Shown piece after piece: positions 9,331 to 19,095 of a DNA stretch of 64,000 bases. This DNA is from Bordetella genomosp. 11 (GTDB taxonomy: Bacteria > Pseudomonadota > Gammaproteobacteria > Burkholderiales > Burkholderiaceae_B), in assembly GCF_002261215.1 (NCBI RefSeq), contig NZ_NEVS01000004.1:2046001-2110000 (forward strand), read 5' to 3'. The notes beneath the pieces were generated by a model that saw only the letters and a list, made by a program, of their open reading frames with translations, did not search any database and had not been told where the DNA came from. The translations under genes and the position numbers were made by a program. Positions within the stretch are counted from its first letter, which is position 1, and every line of letters begins with the position of its first letter.

Positions 9331-10062
9331 CTAGAACCGCTCGTCCGGGCGCAGATAACGCCATTGGCCTGGCTTCAGGTCGCCCAGCATCACACGGCCG
9401 ATACGCACCCGCTTCAGCCCCACCACCTTCAGCCCGACCAGTTCGCACATGCGGCGGATCTGCCGCTTCTTGCCTTCCTTCAGGATGAAGCGCAACTGGT
9501 CGTCGTTCTGCCAGGCCACCTTGGCGGGGCGCAGCGCCTTGCCGTCCAGCGACAGGCCGTGATTGAGCAGCGCCAGCCCGCGGTCGTCCAGGCGCCCCTG
9601 GACGCGCACGAGGTATTCCTTTTCGATGCCGGAATCCTCGCCGATCAATTGCTTGGCGATACGGCCATCCTGTGTCAGCACCAGCAGGCCGGTCGAATCG
9701 ATGTCGAGCCGTCCCGCCACCGCGAGGCCGCGCAGATGGGCGCGGTCGAAGCGCACCGGGGAACGATCGTTGGCCGCGCGCGAACGGGCATCGATCAGGG
9801 CGGCCGCGGGCTGGTAGCCGTCTTCGGCCTGCCCGGACACATAGCCCATGGGCTTGTGGATGAGGATGGTGACGCGCTCGCGCTGCTGCGCCTGCGCCGC
9901 GCGCTCCAGCGTAATGGTCTGGTCGGGATACGCCTTGGCGCCGAGTTCGGACACCACTTCGCCGTCCACGCGCACCCAGCCGCGCTCGATATAGCTGTCG
10001 GCCTCGCGCCGGGAACACAGGCCGCGTTCCGACATGAGCTTGGAGATACGTACTTTTTCCAT
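9331..10062 (-). CDS. RsuA/RluB/RluF-family rRNA pseudouridine synthase
   Basis: Isomerises a uridine of rRNA to pseudouridine. It has an N-terminal S4 RNA-binding domain ([20 protein letters not shown]) and the catalytic domain with [17 protein letters not shown], whose Asp is the family nucleophile, then EKEYLVRV and the C-terminal [18 protein letters not shown]. The end, [18 protein letters not shown], resembles RluF most. The 243-aa start at 10062 keeps the whole S4 domain; an in-frame ATG at 10086 is possible and neither has a strong ribosome-binding site. It ends 21 bp from the Lrp gene (convergent) and diverges from ubiC. Family certain; target uridine not certain. Confidence 0.88.
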   Translation of the reverse strand: MEKVRISKLMSERGLCSRREADSYIERGWVRVDGEVVSELGAKAYPDQTITLERAAQAQQRERVTILIHKPMGYVSGQAEDGYQPAAALIDARSRAANDRSPVRFDRAHLRGLAVAGRLDIDSTGLLVLTQDGRIAKQLIGEDSGIEKEYLVRVQGRLDDRGLALLNHGLSLDGKALRPAKVAWQNDDQLRFILKEGKKRQIRRMCELVGLKVVGLKRVRIGRVMLGDLKPGQWRYLRPDERF

Positions 10063-10163
10063 GGCGCGCGTCGCGAAAGCCGACATTCTAGCGGCTTTGG
10101 CCCGCCCGGCCCCATGCGCAAGCCCGCTGCCCGCGTTATCCATCGCGTACCGCACACTTGCGG

Positions 10164-10169
10164 GATAAT
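10164..10169 (+). promoter_or_regulatory. Possible -10 element (GATAAT) close to ubiC start
   Basis: GATAAT ends only 8 bp before the ubiC ATG, and no Shine-Dalgarno-like sequence lies between. If this is the -10 box, transcription would begin at or almost at the start codon. No good -35 box is visible at the usual spacing, so the call is tentative. Confidence 0.3.
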
Positions 10170-10177
10170 ACGTCGCC

Positions 10178-10837
10178 ATGAAAATGCTCCATCCCGGCAG
10201 CCTAGGCTGGATGCCCCTGCCCCCGCCCTCCTGCACCGTCACCCAGAAATTCTGGCTTTTCCGCCCCGGCGCCCTGACCGCAGGCCTGCGCCAACTGGGC
10301 GAATTCCGCCTGCGTGTGCTGGCCGAATACGCCCAGGCCGCACCGGTCGACGAAGCGCGCGCCATGCGGCTGCGTCCAGGATCGCCGGTCTGGGTTCGCG
10401 AAGTCCTGATGTCCGTCGATGGCGTGGATGGCGTGGTCGCCCGCAGCCTGACGCCGCTGGCCGCCTCGCGCGGCACCTGGCAAGGCATGCGCCGGCTGCG
10501 CAGCCGGCCTTTGGCCGATATGCTGTACCACGATCGCACCGTGTCGCGGTCGGCGTTCGAATGCCGGCGGCTGGCGGCCGGCGTACCCTTCTACGCCACG
10601 GCGCGCACGGTCGTGGCCGAGGCGCCGGGACCGTGGAATCGTAGCGACGGCAAGGTGGTGGATATCCGCCACGCCCTGCATGGCCGCAACGCGACGAACA
10701 GCCGCGACGCCGTCAACCGGGATGCGCGCATACTCGCGCGCCGGTCGGTGTTCTGGCGCCATGACCAGCCCCTGCTGGTGGCCGAGGGATTCCTGGCGAC
10801 GTTCTGGCAAAAGGCCGGCCATCGCCGGCCGGCCTGA
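10178..10837 (+). CDS. ubiC: Chorismate pyruvate-lyase
   Basis: Converts chorismate to 4-hydroxybenzoate and pyruvate, the entry step of ubiquinone biosynthesis, in the cytosol. It is 219 aa, longer than E. coli UbiC (165 aa), with extra residues near the C-terminal third. WVREVL (Arg74), VVARSLTPL (Arg89) and LLVAEGFL (Glu203) match the substrate-binding arginines and the glutamate of the E. coli enzyme, including the 15-residue spacing between the arginines. [10 protein letters not shown] is also typical. ubiA is not next to it. It diverges from the pseudouridine synthase gene. No ribosome-binding site precedes the ATG, which may mean a leaderless transcript. Confidence 0.88.
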   Translation: MKMLHPGSLGWMPLPPPSCTVTQKFWLFRPGALTAGLRQLGEFRLRVLAEYAQAAPVDEARAMRLRPGSPVWVREVLMSVDGVDGVVARSLTPLAASRGTWQGMRRLRSRPLADMLYHDRTVSRSAFECRRLAAGVPFYATARTVVAEAPGPWNRSDGKVVDIRHALHGRNATNSRDAVNRDARILARRSVFWRHDQPLLVAEGFLATFWQKAGHRRPA

Positions 10838-10848
10838 ACGAGCCGGCC

Positions 10849-11322
10849 TCAGATCGCGACGGCTGGCTCGTCCTTGTGCGCGGCGACCTGCTTCTGCGAT
10901 TCCGCGTTGTCTTTCAGGCGCTGCGCGATCTGCTGCGCCACCTTTGCCTTGTCTTCCGGCGACATCGCGTCGTACTGCTCTTTGCTGATGCCCATGCTGG
11001 CCAGCATCATGTAGAACATGCGCTTGCCCAGCGGCATGGACAGGTAGTCGGACAGCTGCTCGGCCGCTTCGGACTTGACGGCCGGGCTGCCGGCGGGGGC
11101 GCCATGCGCGGCGGCCCATCGCGCCGGATCGGCCATGCCATGGCGCGCCGATACGCCCGGCGCCGCAGCCGTGGCAGCGGCGTTGCCCGATCCGCCCGCA
11201 GCCCGGCCAAGAACATCGTCGAACTGCCCGTCGGCGGCATTCGCATTCGCCGCGGCCTGTCGACGCGCGTCCAGCGGATTCGCGGCGGTATTTCCCGTGC
11301 CGAGCACTCCGATATCGCTCAT
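10849..11322 (-). CDS. Small alanine-rich hypothetical protein
   Basis: I do not recognise the family. It is 157 aa from an ATG at 11322, which has GAGGAG six bases upstream; an ATG two codons earlier overlaps that site. The first 90 residues are low-complexity (Ala, Gly, Asn, Asp). The last 65 look folded and helical: LSDYLSMPLGKRMFYMMLAS, then GISKEQYDAMSPEDKAKVAQ and a Lys/Gln-rich end. There is no signal peptide or membrane segment. It is convergent with ubiC and has no clear operon partner. The good ribosome-binding site and normal codon use support a real gene. Confidence 0.65.
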   Translation of the reverse strand: MSDIGVLGTGNTAANPLDARRQAAANANAADGQFDDVLGRAAGGSGNAAATAAAPGVSARHGMADPARWAAAHGAPAGSPAVKSEAAEQLSDYLSMPLGKRMFYMMLASMGISKEQYDAMSPEDKAKVAQQIAQRLKDNAESQKQVAAHKDEPAVAI

Positions 11323-11484
11323 TCCCATCTCCTCGTGGCGGTCGACGGCGGCGGAGCCGATCCCTGCGGATGGCGGCCGTCGGCATGCTGTGCAATGGCC
11401 AGGATCATAGCCGTGCGCGCAAGCGCCCCAAGGCCTGGAAAAAAGGAAGATATCCCGGCTATTTCGGGCACTGCCCTGCCGCGA

Positions 11485-12024
11485 TTATTCGCGCCAGGTC
11501 TCCGGCACGACGACGACGCTGCCCGCGTCCGACGTGACGAAGACTTCGCCGTCCTGCACGTTCAGGTCCAGCGACATGGTGCGTTCGGCCAGCGCGCCCA
11601 AGGCCTGCGCTTCCTGCGCCGGCAAATTGATCACTTTCAGGTTGCGCGCTCGCGCGACGCGGTCGCGCACGCCTTCCCACCATATCTGGCTGGCATGGCC
11701 GCCGTAGCAGTAGATCAGCACCTGTTCCGCACGGCCGCAGGCCTTCAGGATGCGGCGTTCGTCGGGCTGGCCGACTTCGATCCACAGTTCGATGGCGCCG
11801 GTCAGGTCCTTGCGCCATACGTCGGGCTCGTCGGTGTCGCTCAAGCCTTTCGTGAAAGCCAGCGCCTCGTCTGCGTTCAGGGCATAGGCCAGGATGCGCA
11901 CCATCATGCGCTCGTCGGTCTCCGACGGATGCCTGGCCACGGTGACGGCATGGCTGCCGTAATAGCGGCGGTCGTTATCCGCTACATTCAGGTCGGCTTT
12001 GTAGATTGTCGCGCGTAATGCCAT
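11485..12024 (-). CDS. yaeQ: YaeQ family protein
   Basis: A 179-aa member of the YaeQ family (E. coli YaeQ is 181 aa), which has a PD-(D/E)XK nuclease-like fold but no firmly established biochemical role. Family hallmarks: the start MALRATIYKADLNVADNDR, then HPSETDERMMVRILAYALNA, GLSDTDEPDVWRKDLTG, WIEVGQPDERRILKACGRA and the C-terminal LDLNVQDGEVFV. The start at 12024 fits the family length. It is a single-gene unit, divergent from a LysR gene 87 bp away. Confidence 0.9.
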   Translation of the reverse strand: MALRATIYKADLNVADNDRRYYGSHAVTVARHPSETDERMMVRILAYALNADEALAFTKGLSDTDEPDVWRKDLTGAIELWIEVGQPDERRILKACGRAEQVLIYCYGGHASQIWWEGVRDRVARARNLKVINLPAQEAQALGALAERTMSLDLNVQDGEVFVTSDAGSVVVVPETWRE

Positions 12025-12111
12025 GGGTGTTCGTCGTCGCCGCCAAAGCCAGGCATCATACCGCCATGAAGCGGCTCCCGCTTTTCCTACACCGTTCGCA
12101 TCCGTCCCGCC

Positions 12112-13008
12112 ATGCCATTGCGTCTTCCGCCTTTGTCGCCGCTGCGCTTTTTCGAAGCCGCCGGACGGCTGCAGAGCTTCAGGCTTGCCGCCGCCGAACT
12201 GAAGGTCACGCCCAGCGCCGTCAGCCACGGCATCGCCGGCCTGGAGGAATACCTGGGGGTACAGCTCTTCGACCGCGGCCCGCGCGGACTCTCGCTGACA
12301 CCGGCCGGCGCGGATTACCTGGCCTACGTCTCCGAGGCCCTCGCGGTGCTCGCGGTCGGCACGCGGCGGCTGCCGGCGCCACGCGCCAGACCAGGCTTGT
12401 CCCTGACGTGCGCGCCCACGTTCGCTTCGCGCTGGCTGGTGCCGCGCCTGGCGGCGTTCCGCGCGCGCTGGCCGGATGTCGACGTGTCGCTGGATACCTC
12501 GCCGCGCCAGGCAGGCTTTCCCACCGATGGCTTCGATTTCGCCATACGCATGAGCCGCACCGCGGCGGCCGGCCCGGCGTGGACGCGGCTTTTCGCGGAA
12601 CGCCTGGTACCGCTGTGCAGTCCGGCCTACCGGGACAGCCTGTGCGGACCCGGCGGCGACGCCGATCTGCGGCGAGCCGTCCTGATCCACGTCCCCGCGG
12701 CCAGCGAGGAATGGCAGGACTGGTTGCAGGCCACGGGACTCGAAAACATGGAGCCAGCCGGCACAATGCGGGTCGACCGGCTGGATCTGGCCTTCGAAGC
12801 GGCGGTGGCGGGCCTGGGCGTGGCACTGGGCAGGCGGCCGCTCGTGGATGACGAAATCGCGGCCGGTACGCTGGTAGCGGCAGGGCCTACCATCGATGCC
12901 GAAACGGCCTATTGGCTGGTCGCGCGCGATGGCGCCGACCAGGAGCCCGCGCTGGCCGGCTTTCGACTATGGCTGCTCGACGAGATGTCCGGAAGCGTCA
13001 GAACATGA
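12112..13008 (+). CDS. LysR-family transcriptional regulator (GcvA-like)
   Basis: A 298-aa LysR regulator of the GcvA/AmpR-like subgroup, recognisable from LPPLSPLRFFEAAGRLQSFR, then ELKVTPSAVSHGIAGLEEYL and VQLFDRGPRGLSLTPAG at the N-terminus. The effector-binding domain follows from about residue 90 (LSLTCAPTFASRWLVPRLAA). Neighbours are yaeQ (divergent) and a lipoprotein gene (convergent, 43 bp away), neither an obvious target. It may control itself or a distant gene. Confidence 0.9.
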   Translation: MPLRLPPLSPLRFFEAAGRLQSFRLAAAELKVTPSAVSHGIAGLEEYLGVQLFDRGPRGLSLTPAGADYLAYVSEALAVLAVGTRRLPAPRARPGLSLTCAPTFASRWLVPRLAAFRARWPDVDVSLDTSPRQAGFPTDGFDFAIRMSRTAAAGPAWTRLFAERLVPLCSPAYRDSLCGPGGDADLRRAVLIHVPAASEEWQDWLQATGLENMEPAGTMRVDRLDLAFEAAVAGLGVALGRRPLVDDEIAAGTLVAAGPTIDAETAYWLVARDGADQEPALAGFRLWLLDEMSGSVRT

Positions 13009-13051
13009 CGCCGCCGGGATGGATTGCGGAACCGCCGCAACGCGGCTTGCC

Positions 13052-13780
13052 TCAGTTGCCTTGCGCGGAGGGAATCGGTTTCGCCTCCTTTGTAAGCTGG
13101 GTCAACTTCTGAATGAAGGCGGGATCATTCGGCATCGGCCGGTAGAAAATCTTTCCCACATCCATGTTGATCAATGCCGCGACGATCAGTCCTCCTATGG
13201 CGCCGCCCGCGGCGCCCGCACCCGCGGCCTGGCCATAGCTCATGGAAGCGCTGTGCGCGATGCCCCGTCCGATCGCGCCGCCTGCCGCGCCTCCAATCGC
13301 GCCGCCCGTCGCGAACGCCACCGTATCGGCACCTGTCCCTTGCGGACTCGGTACCAGCACGGCATTCGCGCAGCTTGCGCCCGTCGGTAGAGGCGCCACG
13401 ACCGCATTCGCCGTGGAATAGTACGTGTAGAAAACGGGCGGCGTGGCGTGATCGCGCGGAACCCAGATGCCGCCGTCATACGTTGTCGGATCGACGGGGC
13501 TATTGTTCGTCATGGCGAAATACAGGCCCCCCGGAGGGGCCCGATAGTACGTTCCGCCAGCATCTTCGAACTCGGAAATATAAGGCCCGGCGGCGACTTT
13601 CGTCGTCCATTCGATATCGAAAATGCCTCTGGTGTCATGGCCCTCCAGGCCCTCGGGCACCGAGATGCAGCTTAGCGCGGCGGGATGTTGCAGCGTGGCC
13701 GGTGGCAGCCCTGTCGCGCAGCCGCTCAGTACGGAAGCGGCCAGGAGGCTCCACAGAACAGGCGATCTCATTGTCGACAT
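13052..13780 (-). CDS. Glycine-zipper lipoprotein of unknown function
   Basis: A 242-aa predicted lipoprotein: the signal MSTMRSPVLWSLLAASVLSG precedes Cys21. The start at 13780 has GGAAC eight bases upstream; an alternative ATG at 13771 is also possible. The middle is Tyr/Gly/Pro-rich (EDAGGTYYRAPPGGLYFAM). Residues roughly 165-215 form a glycine zipper (GGAIGGAAGGAIGRGIAH and AGAGAAGGAIGGLIVAALI), a motif that packs helices in membranes in outer-membrane lipoproteins. The function is unknown. It is monocistronic and convergent with the LysR gene. Confidence 0.75.
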   Translation of the reverse strand: MSTMRSPVLWSLLAASVLSGCATGLPPATLQHPAALSCISVPEGLEGHDTRGIFDIEWTTKVAAGPYISEFEDAGGTYYRAPPGGLYFAMTNNSPVDPTTYDGGIWVPRDHATPPVFYTYYSTANAVVAPLPTGASCANAVLVPSPQGTGADTVAFATGGAIGGAAGGAIGRGIAHSASMSYGQAAGAGAAGGAIGGLIVAALINMDVGKIFYRPMPNDPAFIQKLTQLTKEAKPIPSAQGN

Positions 13781-14040
13781 TATTACTGTTCCGATAGGTT
13801 GAGATAGTGCTTCTCTAGGCCATGTCGGGGCCGCTCGTCCGGCTTCCGAACTTTGGCGGAACGGATAGTACTTGCCTTCCGCTTCTGCGTGTGGCGCACA
13901 GTTATGCAAGAAACGGCGAGGAACATTGCAGTGCCGCAGCGCCATGGCACGGGTGAATTCCCTTCATCGGCCGGCGAGATTTTTTCGGTTGCGGCGGGCA
14001 AGGCTCCTCGCCATGATGGGCGCCGAGGAGAGCCATCGTC

Positions 14041-15285
14041 ATGCAAGCCACCCACGCATCATCCGCCCCGTCCCGCCATGCAGCGCTATTCACCATCGCC
14101 GCCGGCGCGCTTATCCTGAGCGCGGCAATGGGCACGCGGCAGACTTTCGGCCTGTTCATCGGGCCGTTTTCCTACGATCGCGGCCTGCCCATCACGCTGG
14201 TCGCGCTGGCGATCGCCATGCACAACCTGGTGTGGGGCTTCGCGCAACCCATCGCCGGCGCCGTGGCGGACCGTCACGGCGCCGCCCGCGTGGTGGCATT
14301 CGGCAGCGTGGTGATGGCTGCCGGATTGGCCTTGTCCGCCATGGCGCCGTCGGGCCCCTGGCTGATGGTGGGCATGGGCTTGCTGGTCGGCATCGGTATC
14401 AGTTGCACGGCCTTCGGCGTTGTATTGCCCGCCGTCGGCCGCATCGCTTCCCCGGAAAAGCGCAGCGTGGCGTTGGGATGGGTAAGCGCGGGCGGATCCC
14501 TAGGGCAGGTGTTGATGGTGCCCCTGGCCCAGGCAGTGCGGGAATGGTCGGGGCTGTCGATGGCGCTATACGCGCTGGCGTTCCTGATGCTGCTGGCCGC
14601 GCCGCTGGGCATCGTGCTTGACCGGCGCCCCGGCGCGGGGCCGATGCCATCGGGGACGCCGGCCCCGCCCTTGCGCAAGGTCGTGGCGCTGGCGACGCGT
14701 CATCGCGGCTACCAGCTTCTGACCCTGGGCTTTTTCACCTGCGGCTTCCAGCTTGCCTTCATCGCGACGCACCTGCCGCAGTATCTGTTCCTGTGCCATA
14801 TGCCGGTGGGCCTGGGCGCCACCGCGCTGGCCCTGATCGGCCTGTTCAATATGGTGGGCAGCTGGGCCTGCGGCTGGCTGGGCGGACGCTATCGGCAGCA
14901 CCACGTGCTGGGCTGGCTGTACCTGGTACGCGGCGCGGCCATCCTGGCGTTTTTCCTATTGCCCAAAAGCACCGTATCGGTGGTGTGTTTCGCCGCGGTC
15001 ATGGGATTGACCTGGCTGGGGACGGTGCCGTTGACCAGCGGGCTGGTCGCCAAGGTGTTCGGCACGCGCCACCTGGGCACGCTCTTCGGCATCTGCTTCC
15101 TGAGCCACCAGCTGGGATCCTTCCTGGGCGCGTGGCTGGGTGGCCTGGTCTTCGACCTGACGGGATCCTACGCGCTGCTGTGGCAATTGACTGCCGCCGC
15201 TGGAGTCTTCGCGGCCCTGCTGCACTTTCCGATCGACGACAAAACGGTGGCCGAAGCGCCCGCCGCCGCCCTGGCCCGCGCCTAG
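14041..15285 (+). CDS. MFS transporter
   Basis: A 414-aa major facilitator with about 12 hydrophobic segments. The opening segment IAAGALILSAAMGTRQTFGL, and the loop 2-3 motif region GAVADRHGAARVV, are typical of the carboxylate/oxalate-like or CynX-like MFS carriers. GFFTCGFQLAFIATHLPQYL opens the second half and LFGICFLSHQLGSFLGAWLG lies near the end. An AGGAG lies 11 bases upstream of the ATG. It is convergent with the peptide-transporter operon (22 bp apart) and has no catabolic partner beside it, so its substrate cannot be inferred. Confidence 0.85.
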   Translation: MQATHASSAPSRHAALFTIAAGALILSAAMGTRQTFGLFIGPFSYDRGLPITLVALAIAMHNLVWGFAQPIAGAVADRHGAARVVAFGSVVMAAGLALSAMAPSGPWLMVGMGLLVGIGISCTAFGVVLPAVGRIASPEKRSVALGWVSAGGSLGQVLMVPLAQAVREWSGLSMALYALAFLMLLAAPLGIVLDRRPGAGPMPSGTPAPPLRKVVALATRHRGYQLLTLGFFTCGFQLAFIATHLPQYLFLCHMPVGLGATALALIGLFNMVGSWACGWLGGRYRQHHVLGWLYLVRGAAILAFFLLPKSTVSVVCFAAVMGLTWLGTVPLTSGLVAKVFGTRHLGTLFGICFLSHQLGSFLGAWLGGLVFDLTGSYALLWQLTAAAGVFAALLHFPIDDKTVAEAPAAALARA

Positions 15286-15307
15286 CGGACGCGGGCCGGG
15301 CCGCGGA

Positions 15308-17194
15308 CTACGACGCCATCGCCGGATACGCGCCGATCGCATGCCGGGCCACGAAGTGGCCGCTGGACACTTCGACCAGGGGCGCGACCACCGGCTCGTC
15401 GCCGACCTTGCGCACCGGGCTGGGGATCTCGTCCACCAGCAGCGAACGCTGCCGGTGCCGGCGCTGCGGATCGGCGATAGGCACGGCCGCCATCAGCTTC
15501 CTGGTGTACGGATGCTGGGGATTTTCGAAGATCGCCCGGCGCGGGCCGATCTCGACGATCTGGCCCAGGTACATCACCGCCACGCGATGGCTGACGCGTT
15601 CGACCACCGCCATGTCGTGGGAGATGAACAGGAAGGACACACCCAGCTCGCGCTGCAGGTCCAGCAGCAGATTGACGATCTGCGCCTGGATGGATACATC
15701 CAGCGCCGACACCGATTCGTCCGCGATCACCACCTTGGGGTTCAGCGCCAGCGCCCGCGCGATGCAGACGCGCTGCCGCTGTCCGCCGGAAAACTCGTGC
15801 GGATAGCGGCTGATCATCTCCGGCACCAGGCCGCACTTGTCCATCAACCAGCGTACGCGTTCCTGCGCCTGCGCGCCCTTGGCGACCCCATGGATCAGCA
15901 GCGGTTCCATAATGGAATCACCCACCGTCATGCGCGGGTCCAGCGACCCGAAGGGATCCTGGAAGATGAACTGGATGTGCCGCCGCAGGGTCTGCATCGC
16001 CGCGCCGCGCAGCGCGCCGATATTGCGTCCGTCGAACTCGATCGTGCCGCCCTGGCTGTGCACCAGCTGCAGCAGCGAACGCCCGGTGGTGGTCTTGCCG
16101 CATCCCGATTCGCCCACCAGCGACAAGGTTTCGCCGGGATAGAGATCGAAACTGACCTTCTCCACCGCGTGCACGCGCCGTTGCACGCGACCCAGGATTC
16201 CGCCGGCGATGTCATAGCGCGTGATCAGGTCGCGCACCTTCAGCACCGGCCCGTTTTCCCGGCGCACCGTGCTCTCCGTGACGCGGACATCGGGCAACGG
16301 CTTGGCCTGCCCGTGCTGCGCATCGCTTACGGTCAGCAAGGGGAACGGCGCCGGTTCGTCGGTGCCATGCATGGCACCCAGGCGCGGCACCGCCGATAGC
16401 AGTGCGCGCGTGTAGGCGTGGCGCGGCTCGGCGAAGACCTCGTCGGAGCCACCCTCTTCCACCTTGTCGCCGCGGTACATGACGAGCACGCGGTCGGCGA
16501 CTTCGGCCACCACGCCCATGTCGTGCGTGATGAAGATCACGCCCATGTTCATTTCTTCCTGCAGCTGGCGGATCAGTTGCAGGATCTGCGCCTGGATGGT
16601 CACGTCCAGCGCCGTGGTCGGCTCGTCGGCGATCAGCAATTGCGGCTTGCACGACAGCGCCATGGCGATCATGACGCGTTGGCGCATGCCCCCGGACAGC
16701 TGGTGCGGATAGCGGTCCAGCACGGATTTGGCTTCCGGAATGCGGACCCGTTCCAACATGCGCAGCGTTTCCGCGCGCGCGCCCGCGGCGTCCAGCCCCT
16801 GATGCAGCCGCAAGGCTTCGGCGATCTGCACCCCTGCCGTAAAGCTGGGGTTCAGCGACGTCATCGGTTCCTGGAAGATCATGGCCACATCGGCACCGCG
16901 CACGCGTTGCAGCGTGCCCTCGTCGGCGGCCGTCATGTCCAGCACGTCGCCGCCGCGGCGACGCAGGCGGATCGTACCGTTGACGATTTTGCCGCCGCCG
17001 TATTCGACCAGGCGCATCAGCGCCAGCGACGTCACCGACTTGCCGGACCCGGACTCGCCGACGATGGCCAGCGTTTCGCCGCGGTCAACGTGGAAAGACA
17101 CATTGCGCACGGCTTCGACGGTGCGATCGTGCGTCTTGAAGCGCACGGTCAGGTCGTTGACGTCAACGACGCGGTTGGGTTCCATCGCTTCCAT
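15308..17194 (-). CDS. ABC transporter ATP-binding protein, fused double ATPase (GsiA-like)
   Basis: Energises a peptide/glutathione-type importer. It is 628 aa with two complete nucleotide-binding domains of the oligopeptide class: Walker A GESGSGKS and signature LSGGMRQRV in the first half, GESGCGKT and FSGGQRQRV in the second, each with its Walker B ([26 protein letters not shown]). E. coli GsiA (623 aa) has the same fusion. The ATG at 17194 has GGAGAAG nine bases upstream. It follows the DppC-type permease by 4 bp and is the last gene of the ggt operon. Gamma-glutamyl peptide or glutathione specificity is inferred from the neighbouring gamma-glutamyltransferase. Confidence 0.93.
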   Translation of the reverse strand: MEAMEPNRVVDVNDLTVRFKTHDRTVEAVRNVSFHVDRGETLAIVGESGSGKSVTSLALMRLVEYGGGKIVNGTIRLRRRGGDVLDMTAADEGTLQRVRGADVAMIFQEPMTSLNPSFTAGVQIAEALRLHQGLDAAGARAETLRMLERVRIPEAKSVLDRYPHQLSGGMRQRVMIAMALSCKPQLLIADEPTTALDVTIQAQILQLIRQLQEEMNMGVIFITHDMGVVAEVADRVLVMYRGDKVEEGGSDEVFAEPRHAYTRALLSAVPRLGAMHGTDEPAPFPLLTVSDAQHGQAKPLPDVRVTESTVRRENGPVLKVRDLITRYDIAGGILGRVQRRVHAVEKVSFDLYPGETLSLVGESGCGKTTTGRSLLQLVHSQGGTIEFDGRNIGALRGAAMQTLRRHIQFIFQDPFGSLDPRMTVGDSIMEPLLIHGVAKGAQAQERVRWLMDKCGLVPEMISRYPHEFSGGQRQRVCIARALALNPKVVIADESVSALDVSIQAQIVNLLLDLQRELGVSFLFISHDMAVVERVSHRVAVMYLGQIVEIGPRRAIFENPQHPYTRKLMAAVPIADPQRRHRQRSLLVDEIPSPVRKVGDEPVVAPLVEVSSGHFVARHAIGAYPAMAS

Positions 17195-17198
17195 TACG

Positions 17199-18080
17199 CT
17201 ACTTCTCCTGGCGCGGATCGAGGGCGTCGCGCAGACCGTCGCCCAGCAGGTTGAAACCGAGCACCGCCAGGAAAATGGCGGAACCCGGGAAAATCGACAT
17301 CCACGGTGCCTGCGTCATGAAGTTCTTGGCCGTGTTCAGCATGGAGCCCCAGGACGGATTGGGCGGCTGCAGGCCCAGGCCCAGGAAGGACAGGCTGGCC
17401 TCGGCGATGATCGCCGTGGCGATGGTGATGGTGGCCTGGACGATCAGCGGCGGCATGATGTTGGGCAGGATATGCCGCACGATGATGCGGGTATCCGACG
17501 CGCCCAGCGCCCTGGCGCTGGCGACGTAGTCCTCGTTCTTGACCGCCAGCACCTGGCCGCGCGTCAGCCGCACGAACTTGGGCGCGGCCGATACGCCGAT
17601 GGCGATCATGGCATTGATCAGGCTGGGTCCCAGGAAGGCCGCCAGCGCGATCGCCAGGATCAGGAAGGGTATCGCCAGCAGCGCTTCGGTAACGCGCGAA
17701 ATCGAACTGTCCACCCAGCCGCCGAAGTAGCCGGACAACAGGCCGAACGGCACGCCGACGATCATGGCGATGAGGACGGACGCCAAACCCGCCATCAGCG
17801 AGGCGCGCGCGCCGAACAGCATGCGGGTATAGATGTCCCGGCCCAGTTCGTCGGTGCCCAGCCAGAAGTTCGCCGACGGCGGCTTGCGGATGGTGGTGAA
17901 GCTGGTCTGGAAGGGATCGTGGTTGGCCAGCAGCGGCGCGAAGATCGCCACGATGACGAAGAACAGCACGATGGCCGCGCCGATCATCGCGATACGGTTG
18001 CGGCGGAACTTGCCCCAGGCCCGATTGGTGCGCCGGGGCATCGCGCCGCCGGGAGCCACGGCGGATGGTGTAGCGCTCAT
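17199..18080 (-). CDS. ABC transporter permease, DppC/GsiD type
   Basis: Second membrane subunit of the peptide importer, 293 aa. An N-terminal OppC-type domain with one membrane helix ([20 protein letters not shown]) precedes the core permease domain containing the EAA loop ([20 protein letters not shown]). [18 protein letters not shown] and [15 protein letters not shown] are diagnostic of the DppC/OppC class. Its ATG overlaps the stop of the upstream permease gene by four bases, so the two are translationally coupled. Confidence 0.94.
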   Translation of the reverse strand: MSATPSAVAPGGAMPRRTNRAWGKFRRNRIAMIGAAIVLFFVIVAIFAPLLANHDPFQTSFTTIRKPPSANFWLGTDELGRDIYTRMLFGARASLMAGLASVLIAMIVGVPFGLLSGYFGGWVDSSISRVTEALLAIPFLILAIALAAFLGPSLINAMIAIGVSAAPKFVRLTRGQVLAVKNEDYVASARALGASDTRIIVRHILPNIMPPLIVQATITIATAIIAEASLSFLGLGLQPPNPSWGSMLNTAKNFMTQAPWMSIFPGSAIFLAVLGFNLLGDGLRDALDPRQEK

Positions 18081-19021
18081 GAATGCCTCAGTCGGGGATT
18101 GACAACGATATAGAGAATGTCGGCCAGCAGGTTCATCACGATGAAGCCCACGGCGACGCACAGCACGACGCCCTGCACCACCGCGTAATCGCGGTTGAAT
18201 ACCGCGTCGACCACCAGCTTGCCGAAGCCCGGGATCGTGAAGACCTGTTCGGTCAGCACGGCGCCGGCCAGCAATTCGCCGAACAACAGGGTCACCAGCG
18301 TCACGATGGGCATCAGCGCGTTGCGCAAGGCGTGGCGCAGCACGACCACGCGCGGCGACACGCCCTTGGCCCGCGCGGTGCGAACGTAGTCCGCGCCCAG
18401 GGCTTCCAGCATGGCCGACCGGGTGTGGCGCATAAGATAGGCCGCCAGCGACGTGGACAGCACGATGGCCGGCATGATCATGGTCTTCATCGACAGCCAG
18501 AAGTCTTCGAACGGCGAGACGTAGCCCGATGCGGGCAGCCAGCGCAGCTGCACGGAGACGATCATGATCAGGATGATGCCCAGCCAGAAGTTGGGAATGG
18601 ACATACCGGACAGCGCCGCCACATTTGCCCCGTATTCCATCAGCTTGCCCTTGCGCACCGCCGCCAGGATGCCGGTCGGTATGCCCACCAGCAACGCGAT
18701 GATCATGGCCATGGCCGCCAGTTGCAGCGTGACGGGCAATTTCTGGGAAATCAGCGACGTGACGGGTACGTCGGTGCGCAGCGACTTGCCCAGGTCTCCG
18801 GTAGCGACCTGCCTGACCCAGGCCAGGTACTGTACGGGCAAAGGATCGTCCAGATGATACTTCTGGCGCAGGTAGTCCAGCACGGCGGGATCGCGCTCTT
18901 CGCCCGCCAGCGTCAATACCGGGTCGCCCGGCAGCACTTTCTGCAGCGAGAAGACGATCATCGACACCAGTATCAATGTCGGGATCGCCACGAGAACGCG
19001 ACGCAGGATGAGTTTGAACAT
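18077..19021 (-). CDS. ABC transporter permease, DppB/GsiC type
   Basis: First membrane subunit of the peptide importer, 314 aa. The start MFKLILRRVLVAIPTLILVS is typical of DppB/GsiC, followed by a periplasmic loop with LPGDPVLTLAGEERDPAVL and six membrane helices. The EAA loop reads DYVRTARAKGVSPRVVVLRH. It lies 74 bp after the binding-protein gene, with a hairpin in between, and overlaps the next permease by four bases. Confidence 0.94.
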   Translation of the reverse strand: MFKLILRRVLVAIPTLILVSMIVFSLQKVLPGDPVLTLAGEERDPAVLDYLRQKYHLDDPLPVQYLAWVRQVATGDLGKSLRTDVPVTSLISQKLPVTLQLAAMAMIIALLVGIPTGILAAVRKGKLMEYGANVAALSGMSIPNFWLGIILIMIVSVQLRWLPASGYVSPFEDFWLSMKTMIMPAIVLSTSLAAYLMRHTRSAMLEALGADYVRTARAKGVSPRVVVLRHALRNALMPIVTLVTLLFGELLAGAVLTEQVFTIPGFGKLVVDAVFNRDYAVVQGVVLCVAVGFIVMNLLADILYIVVNPRLRHS

Positions 19022-19052
19022 GGAGAAATACCGCTAAAACATAAAGAGCGAA

Positions 19053-19076
19053 GCGCCGGGACCGCATCCCGGACGC
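19053..19076 (-). other. Intercistronic hairpin after the binding-protein gene
   Basis: CCGGGA-CCGCA-TCCCGG, extended by GCG/CGC with one mismatch, forms a stable stem between the binding-protein stop and the first permease. There is no T-run. Such hairpins in ABC operons commonly protect upstream mRNA or partly block read-through, giving more binding protein than membrane subunits. That role is inferred from position. Confidence 0.45.
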
Positions 19077-19095
19077 CCCGCTCGGCCGAATGCGC

